Made by a program: the position numbers and the translations under genes
The notes under the pieces: generated by a model
Database searches by the model: none
What the model saw: the letters and a program-made list of their open reading frames with translations, nothing else
Told to the model about the DNA's origin: nothing
Part shown: piece after piece, positions 13,837 through 17,758 of the stretch
Position numbering within the stretch: the first letter of the stretch is position 1
How the letters are laid out: every line of letters begins with the position of its first letter
Assembly: GCA_017414605.1 (NCBI GenBank)
Contig: JAFQLG010000048.1
Coordinates: 1-17,758 of the forward strand
Length of the DNA stretch: 17,758 bases
Direction: 5' to 3'
Source of the DNA: Clostridia bacterium
GTDB lineage: Bacteria > Bacillota_A > Clostridia > Oscillospirales > CAG-272

Positions 13837-14295
13837 TTATTTCGCGCGCCATATCATAACGAGAGCCGACTCTGTGGGCCTTGTGTAAAAGTCGCGTCTT
13901 TTTCCCTCAACGCGAAAACCCAGTCTTTCATAAAGCGCTATCGCAGCAGTATTGGATTCGCGCACCTCAAGCGATATAGAATCAAGACCGTTGTTTTTTG
14001 CATATTTTATCAGCGCCTCAACGACAGCGCGTCCGTATCCGCGCCTGCGATAATCGGGGTGCGTGGCGATATTGGTTATCTGACCCTCGTCAACCGCAAC
14101 CATCATTCCGCCGTAAGCACAAACGTTGCCCTCCGAGGAGCATATAAAGCCTACGCCTATGCCCTCTTTGGTCAAAAGCTCCAGGCTTTTTTCGCTCCAG
14201 GGCTGTGAAAAGCACAGCTTTTCAAGCTTTGCCGCACCCACTATGTGCCCCGCAGTCAATCTCTCGGGATATATTCTTTTTTTCTTTTGTTCCAT
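13837..14295 (-). CDS. rimI: Ribosomal-protein-S18-alanine N-acetyltransferase-like GNAT protein
   Basis: A 152-residue GNAT acetyltransferase. The acetyl-CoA-binding motif A is RRRGYGRAVVEAL, preceded by the beta-strand ITNIATHPDY. The RimI-like segment LEVRESNTAAIALYERLGF carries the Asn and Tyr typical of the family. RimI acetylates the N-terminal Ala of ribosomal protein S18 using acetyl-CoA; the bacterial enzyme can act on other N-termini as well. GGAGAG lies just before the ATG. The position between comEB and tsaD, with gaps of under 40 bases each side, supports the RimI assignment because rimI and tsaD are neighbours in many Bacillota. A related N-acetyltransferase with another substrate is possible. 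Confidence 0.88.
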   Translation of the reverse strand: MEQKKKRIYPERLTAGHIVGAAKLEKLCFSQPWSEKSLELLTKEGIGVGFICSSEGNVCAYGGMMVAVDEGQITNIATHPDYRRRGYGRAVVEALIKYAKNNGLDSISLEVRESNTAAIALYERLGFRVEGKRRDFYTRPTESALVMIWRAK

Positions 14296-14331
14296 TTTTC
14301 TCTCCGTTTTGCAAGCAGCAAAATGCCTATG

Positions 14332-14826
14332 TCAATATCCAAACACACCGGAAAGAGAATCGTCGTTCTCTATCCATTCGGAAACGGGAATAATTCTGTA
14401 TTCATCCTCCGTATCACGAACGATAACGGTTTCGATACCGGCATTTATGATAAGTCTTTTACACATCATACAGCTGGAAGTGCCTGCATAGAGGCTCTTA
14501 TCCTTGGGGTTAGTGCAAACCATATACAAGGTTGCGCCAAGCATGCGCTCTCTTGCCGCAGAGATAATAGCGTTAGCCTCAGCATGAATGGAGCGGCAAA
14601 GCTCGTATCTTTCGCCTCTGGGAATGCCCAGCTTATCTCTCATGCAGTAATTGAGATCGGTGCAGTTTGCGCGACCTCTGGGGGCGCCGTTATATCCCGT
14701 TGAAACAATAACGTCGTCCTTTACTATGATTGCGCCGAAATTGCGGCGCAGGCAGGTGCTTCTCTCTGCCACGGTTTGTGCAATATCAAGATAATAATTG
14801 ATCTTTGAAACTCTGTCCTGGCTCAT
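14332..14826 (-). CDS. comEB: Deoxycytidylate (dCMP) deaminase
   Basis: It deaminates dCMP to dUMP, the substrate of thymidylate synthase, with a zinc-bound water. The 164-residue protein has the CDA-fold zinc motifs HAEANAI (His81, catalytic Glu83) and SSCMMC (Cys119, Cys122) followed by KRLIINAGI, plus the dCMP-deaminase-type nucleotide region GYNGAPRGRANCTD. The residue before the first zinc Cys is Ser118, where Pro is usual. The family's allosteric control by dCTP/dTTP cannot be judged here. GGAGG lies about 5 bases before the ATG, and a clear promoter lies upstream at 14879-14907. It is the first gene of the comEB-rimI-tsaD unit. Confidence 0.93.
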   Translation of the reverse strand: MSQDRVSKINYYLDIAQTVAERSTCLRRNFGAIIVKDDVIVSTGYNGAPRGRANCTDLNYCMRDKLGIPRGERYELCRSIHAEANAIISAARERMLGATLYMVCTNPKDKSLYAGTSSCMMCKRLIINAGIETVIVRDTEDEYRIIPVSEWIENDDSLSGVFGY

Positions 14827-14878
14827 GTTAACCTCCGTGCGAAATCTTTGTTTCGCGCCATATTTTTATCCACTTTAC

Positions 14879-14907
14879 ATTATACATTAACGCGCGCAAA
14901 AAATCAA
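14879..14907 (-). promoter_or_regulatory. Sigma-A-type promoter of comEB-rimI-tsaD
   Basis: On the minus strand, TTGATT (complement of 14902-14907) and a perfect TATAAT (complement of 14879-14884) are 17 bases apart. The 5' leader contains a small hairpin, GCGAAA/TTTCGC (14839-14844 with 14851-14856), just ahead of the GGAGG site. Confidence 0.72.
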
Positions 14908-14978
14908 GTATTTTGAAAAAATATATCGAACTTACAAACAGCGCTATATCACTCCGCCGGCCGTCCGCATAAACTGTA

Positions 14979-15003
14979 TTGAGGCGAGGACCTCAAAGGA
15001 GGT
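14979..15003 (+). promoter_or_regulatory. Hairpin abutting the ribosome binding site of the DUF3343 gene
   Basis: TTGAGG (14979-14984) pairs with CCTCAA (14991-14996), and the 3' arm overlaps the start of the strong AAAGGAGGT site (14995-15003). It leaves the GGAGG core free, so any effect on translation is speculative. Confidence 0.35.
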
Positions 15004-15009
15004 AAAAAT

Positions 15010-15243
15010 ATGATGAGATTTGAACCGTCGCCGTCGCGCGCGCGTTGCCGCGCTACTCTCGGGTCTGTAACGTTGGCTATGAGGGCGCGGCGCATTTTGT
15101 CTTCTCGCGGCATAACGTGCGAAGTTATAAAGATCAGCGCATCCGAGAACAGCCGCGGCTGCATATACGGCATTGAATATCCCTGCGAGCTTTCGGGAAG
15201 CATACAGGGAATGCTTTCAAGCGCGGGACTCACCCGAAAATAA
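15010..15243 (+). CDS. DUF3343 family protein (putative sulfur/selenium carrier-like)
   Basis: A 77-residue protein matching the DUF3343 pattern by recall: SVTLAMRARRILSSRGI (helix 1), CEVIKIS (strand), and a Gly-Cys turn SRGCIYGIEYPC (Cys51, Cys59), then a C-terminal helix. The family is described as Se/S-carrier-like because it occurs next to cysteine desulfurase and selenium genes; its biochemical role is not established. Here the N-terminus (about 1-15) is an unusual Arg/Pro-rich extension with Cys13. The start is fixed by an excellent AAAGGAGGT 6 bases upstream; an internal ATG (residue 24) would cut into the conserved helix. The class V aminotransferase follows 66 bases later in the same direction. 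Confidence 0.75.
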   Translation: MMRFEPSPSRARCRATLGSVTLAMRARRILSSRGITCEVIKISASENSRGCIYGIEYPCELSGSIQGMLSSAGLTRK

Positions 15244-15263
15244 ATAATAACCACAAACACCCG

Positions 15264-15293
15264 GGCGGGCGATTGCGGTAGCAGTCGCCCGCC
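15264..15293 (+). promoter_or_regulatory. GC-rich hairpin before the cysteine desulfurase-like gene
   Basis: GGCGGGCGATTGC (15264-15276) pairs with GCAGTCGCCCGCC (15281-15293) around a GGTA loop: 13 pairs including one T-G wobble. No T-run follows; instead the AAGGAG ribosome binding site comes next within a few bases. It is therefore not a simple terminator. It may stabilise or process the mRNA, or uncouple the two genes' translation. Confidence 0.6.
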
Positions 15294-15309
15294 TATAAGG
15301 AGAAGCACT

Positions 15310-16470
15310 ATGGCAACACAAAAAATCATCTATTTTGATAACGCCGCAACCACCTATCCAAAGCCCGAGAGCGTACTTTGCGCCACAGAGCAATGCATTA
15401 GATACTATTGCGGCAACGCAGGCCGCGGAGCGCACACTCTGGCAATGAGGAGCGCGGAAACCGTTTTTGAAGCGCGCGAAAAGCTTGCCGATATGTTTGT
15501 ATGCAACGCCGAAAACGTAGTATTCACCCTCAACACCACGTATGCGCTCAACATGGCTATAAAGGGTATCGTCGGCTCAAGGGGAGGGCACGTGCTTATC
15601 AGCAATATGGAACACAACTCGGTCCTGCGCCCCATCGCTCACCTCGCAGCACAAAAAAAGCTCACCTACGATATTTTCGAGGCTTATAGCGCCTCGCGCC
15701 GCCTTACCGCAAAGGATATCCTCGCCTCCATAATAAAAAAACTACGCCCCGATACGCGCGCCGTGGTATGCACCCACGCCTCAAACGTATGCTCCTATTC
15801 CCTGCCAATAAGCGAGATAGGTGCATTTTGCCGCCGCCATGGGCTTTTGTTCGTTGTGGATGCGGCGCAGTCCGCAGGGCATCTTCCTATCGATATGAAG
15901 GAATACTGTATAGACGTTTTGTGTATGCCCGCACACAAGGGGCTCTATGCTCCGCAGGGATTGGGAATAATGCTGACGGGCGATGGCATAACGCTGGATA
16001 CGCTTATAGAGGGCGGAAACGGGGTTAATTCGCTGGATCTCCATATGGGAGCAGCTGCACCCGAGAGATATGAGGGCGGAACGCTTTGCACGCCCGCCAT
16101 TGCAGGCCTTTGTGCCTCTCTGGATTTTGTTCGCGGCATAGGTATACGGCGCATTCACGATTACGAGTGCGCTTTGTGGCGGCGCGCCTTTGATCAGCTT
16201 TCCGTCATTGACGGCGTGCGCATATATGCACCCGAGCATTCGGGAAGTGTTCTGCTATTTAATCTGGAAGGCAAATATCCCGATGATGTTGGCAGGGACT
16301 TGTCATCGGCGGGCTTTTGCTTGCGCACGGGCTATCATTGCGCGCCCCTGGCGCACAAAGCTCTAGGCACAGGTGCGGCAGGAGCCCTGCGCATAGGCTT
16401 TGGACTTTTCAACGGCGCAGACGAGGTGGACGCATTATGCGAGAAGATCAAGAATATCGCCGCGCAATAG
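15310..16470 (+). CDS. Class V aminotransferase, cysteine desulfurase-like (EF2568-type family)
   Basis: A 386-residue PLP enzyme resembling NifS/SufS-type cysteine desulfurases, which take sulfur (or selenium from selenocysteine) off the amino acid via a Cys persulfide. Visible are the N-terminal FDNAATTYPKP, SNMEHNS (His102), VVDAAQSAG (Asp184, Gln187), the PLP-lysine motif PAHKGLYAPQG (Lys210), and the active-site Cys in RTGYHCAPLAHKALGT (Cys344). These features and the adjacent DUF3343 gene fit the 'am_tr_V_EF2568' family, which I recall as often linked to selenium-dependent hydroxylase maturation. No selD, selA or hydroxylase gene is in the window, so a sulfur role is equally possible. 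AAGGAG precedes the ATG. No clear terminator follows. Confidence 0.88.
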   Translation: MATQKIIYFDNAATTYPKPESVLCATEQCIRYYCGNAGRGAHTLAMRSAETVFEAREKLADMFVCNAENVVFTLNTTYALNMAIKGIVGSRGGHVLISNMEHNSVLRPIAHLAAQKKLTYDIFEAYSASRRLTAKDILASIIKKLRPDTRAVVCTHASNVCSYSLPISEIGAFCRRHGLLFVVDAAQSAGHLPIDMKEYCIDVLCMPAHKGLYAPQGLGIMLTGDGITLDTLIEGGNGVNSLDLHMGAAAPERYEGGTLCTPAIAGLCASLDFVRGIGIRRIHDYECALWRRAFDQLSVIDGVRIYAPEHSGSVLLFNLEGKYPDDVGRDLSSAGFCLRTGYHCAPLAHKALGTGAAGALRIGFGLFNGADEVDALCEKIKNIAAQ

Positions 16471-16630
16471 CCACCTTTGGGCACCAAAACGTTTTTGGGA
16501 GCATTTGGGAGATTTCAGGAGAAAAACCGAGAATTTGATTAAATTTGACCAAAAAATCACGGAAAACGGGAGATTAACCTTGTATTTATATGAATTATTG
16601 GAGTTTTTAATAGAATTATCTCAAAACCTA
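16471..16630. other. Non-coding stretch, no recognised feature
   Basis: An A/T-rich gap between the aminotransferase stop and the potA promoter. It shows G-rich and A-rich words (for example repeated TTTGGGAG) but no ORF with a ribosome binding site, and no hairpin followed by a T-run. Confidence 0.6.
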
Positions 16631-16659
16631 TTGAAATGTGAACGAAATTATGATAAAAT
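16631..16659 (+). promoter_or_regulatory. Sigma-A-type promoter upstream of potA
   Basis: TTGAAA (16631-16636) and TAAAAT (16654-16659) are separated by exactly 17 bases; a second -10-like TATAAT overlaps at 16659-16664. Transcription would start near 16666-16670, giving a 5' leader of about 185 bases before potA. Confidence 0.7.
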
Positions 16660-16676
16660 ATAATTTGTCGTTTACT

Positions 16677-16826
16677 GCCCGAAAATAAGACTGCCTTTTG
16701 TCTTTTTTTGGGCGTAAGCATTGTCGTTCTAAGACGGATACAGAAAGGCAACACCTTGGTCACATTGTCGAACAACGCATCAAAAATTTCGGCTCGGCGT
16801 CTGACACAGGACATCGCGCTAATGTC
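16677..16826 (+). promoter_or_regulatory. Structured 5' leader of potA, possible cis-regulatory RNA
   Basis: Several hairpins fit in series. GCCC/GGGC plus AAAA/TTTT plus AAGAC/GTCTT form a long stem (16677-16691 with 16700-16713). AAGG/CCTT is at 16745-16757, TTGT/ACAA at 16765-16775, ACGC/GCGT at 16775-16800 (sharing one base with the previous stem), and GACAT/ATGTC at 16810-16826. TGACA (16802-16806) can alternatively pair with TGTCA (16823-16827) just before the ribosome binding site. I do not recognise a known riboswitch class. The pairings are by eye. Confidence 0.4.
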
Positions 16827-16845
16827 AAGTTTTAAAGGAGTTTTT

Positions 16846-16884
16846 ATGTGTAATGAAAAAGGAAGTAATCATCAACCTGACTGA
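16846..16884 (+). CDS. Possible 12-residue upstream ORF overlapping the potA start
   Basis: ATG at 16846 lies 5 bases after AAAGGAG (16834-16840), the best-placed start for that site, yet it opens a 12-residue ORF ([12 protein letters not shown]) in a different frame from potA and ends at TGA 16882-16884. It overlaps the first 32 bases of potA. It may be translated and influence potA initiation, or may be chance. Confidence 0.3.
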   Translation: MCNEKGSNHQPD

Positions 16885-17758
16885 CGTGTCAAAATCCTAT
16901 GATGGCGAGCTCGTGCTCGACCATATCAACCTGAGGATCCACGACAAAGAATTTGTTACCCTTCTCGGACCATCGGGATGCGGAAAAACCACCACTCTGC
17001 GAATAATCGGCGGATTTGAAACTCCCGATACAGGTGACGTTCAATTCGACGGCAAAAGCGTCAAGGACGTTCCCCCGCACGAGCGCCCCGTAAATACCGT
17101 TTTCCAAAAATACGCGCTCTTCCCTCACCTCAATGTCTTTGAAAACGTAGCCTTCGGTCTGCGCCTCAAAAAGACTCCCGAGGAGGAAATAAGAACAAAG
17201 GTACGTGAAATGCTCGCTCTCGTTAACCTCAAGGGCTTTGAGCGCCGCCGCGTTACCACCCTGTCGGGCGGTCAGCAACAGCGAGTTGCGATAGCGCGCG
17301 CATTGGTAAACGAGCCCGAGGTTCTGCTGCTTGACGAGCCGCTCGGCGCGCTCGACTTAAAGCTGCGCAAGGATATGCAGAACGAGCTCAAAAAGATACA
17401 AAAGACCACGGGTATCACGTTTATATACGTAACTCACGACCAGGAGGAAGCTCTCTCCATGTCCGATACCGTTGTCGTTATGGCAAACGGACAGATCCAG
17501 CAGATAGGCTCTCCCACGGATATTTACAATGAGCCCGAAAATGCTTTCGTTGCCGATTTTATCGGAGAATCCAACATAGTTGACGGCGTTATGCTTCAGG
17601 ACCGCCGCGTGCGTTTCTCGGGTCATACGTTTGACTGCGTGGATGCAGGCTTTGGCAAGAATCAGGCGGTTGACGTTGTAGTTCGCCCCGAGGACGTTGA
17701 CGTTGTAGCTCCCGACAAGGGCATGCTCAAGGGCACGGTCACCTCCGTCACCTTCAAG
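16853..17758 (+). CDS. potA: Spermidine/putrescine-type ABC transporter ATP-binding protein (3' end outside window)
   Basis: The window holds the first 302 residues of an ABC ATPase that would energise polyamine import at the inner face of the membrane. Walker A is GPSGCGKT (39-46), Q-loop Gln85 ([10 protein letters not shown]), signature LSGGQQQR (137-144), Walker B LLLDEP (158-163), D-loop GALD and switch His195 (VTHDQEEA). After residue 235, [13 protein letters not shown] and VVRPEDV match the C-terminal TOBE/OB regulatory domain of the PotA/CysA/MalK group. The PotA-like motifs [26 protein letters not shown] favour polyamine over sugar or sulfate import; permease and binding-protein genes would confirm this downstream. 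The ATG at 16853 is 12 bases after AAAGGAG, longer than ideal, and a competing ATG lies between. Confidence 0.88.
   Translation, partial: MKKEVIINLTDVSKSYDGELVLDHINLRIHDKEFVTLLGPSGCGKTTTLRIIGGFETPDTGDVQFDGKSVKDVPPHERPVNTVFQKYALFPHLNVFENVAFGLRLKKTPEEEIRTKVREMLALVNLKGFERRRVTTLSGGQQQRVAIARALVNEPEVLLLDEPLGALDLKLRKDMQNELKKIQKTTGITFIYVTHDQEEALSMSDTVVVMANGQIQQIGSPTDIYNEPENAFVADFIGESNIVDGVMLQDRRVRFSGHTFDCVDAGFGKNQAVDVVVRPEDVDVVAPDKGMLKGTVTSVTFK

Noticed and set aside
15264..15293. Intrinsic terminator between DUF3343 and the desulfurase gene
   Set aside because: The stem is strong, but no T-run follows; a ribosome binding site does.
15241..15300. Bacterial SECIS element for selenocysteine insertion at the hairpin before the desulfurase gene
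   Set aside because: There is no in-frame TGA just upstream; the DUF3343 gene ends with TAA.

Overview
The window reads as chromosomal DNA of a Gram-positive anaerobe in the Bacillota, most likely a gut Clostridia lineage. Supporting signs are strong AAGGAG-type ribosome binding sites, a DnaD/DnaC-type helicase-loading pair, the comEB-rimI-tsaD order, and a DUF3343 plus 'EF2568-type' cysteine desulfurase-like pair. The genus cannot be told from the sequence. I see no phage, transposon, CRISPR array, tRNA or rRNA gene.

Layout. Positions 2-1006 hold the end of an endonuclease/exonuclease/phosphatase-family protein and a radical SAM protein with a SPASM-like C-terminus. Positions 1240-9766 hold an aromatic amino acid supra-operon: a promoter, a Phe/Tyr-rich leader peptide with an attenuator, then aroF, tyrA, aroB, aroA, aroC, pheA, a fused aroE-aroK, and aroQ, closed by a bidirectional terminator. 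Together these encode all seven shikimate-pathway steps from DAHP synthase to chorismate, plus the steps from chorismate to phenylpyruvate and 4-hydroxyphenylpyruvate. Trp genes and the final aminotransferase are absent.

Positions 9768-14907 are on the minus strand. They hold a small conserved helical protein (ferritin-like by appearance), dnaC-like and dnaD-like helicase-loading genes, and a comEB-rimI-tsaD operon with its own promoter. A 464-base gap between dnaD and tsaD carries a cluster of DnaA-box-like 9-mers, two of them perfect. From 14995 the plus strand resumes with DUF3343 and a class V aminotransferase (S/Se metabolism by association). A roughly 380-base gap follows, containing a promoter and a structured 5' leader, and then potA of a spermidine/putrescine-type ABC importer, which runs off the window end.

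The most notable finding is the aroF leader. A 19-residue peptide with 10 aromatic residues (4 Phe, 6 Tyr) overlaps an RNA hairpin and is followed by an intrinsic terminator and a plausible antiterminator pairing. This looks like ribosome-mediated attenuation of DAHP synthase by Phe/Tyr supply, where Bacillota more often use T-box or TRAP control. Second are the DnaA-box cluster upstream of the helicase-loader operon and the structured leader with an overlapping mini-ORF ahead of potA.
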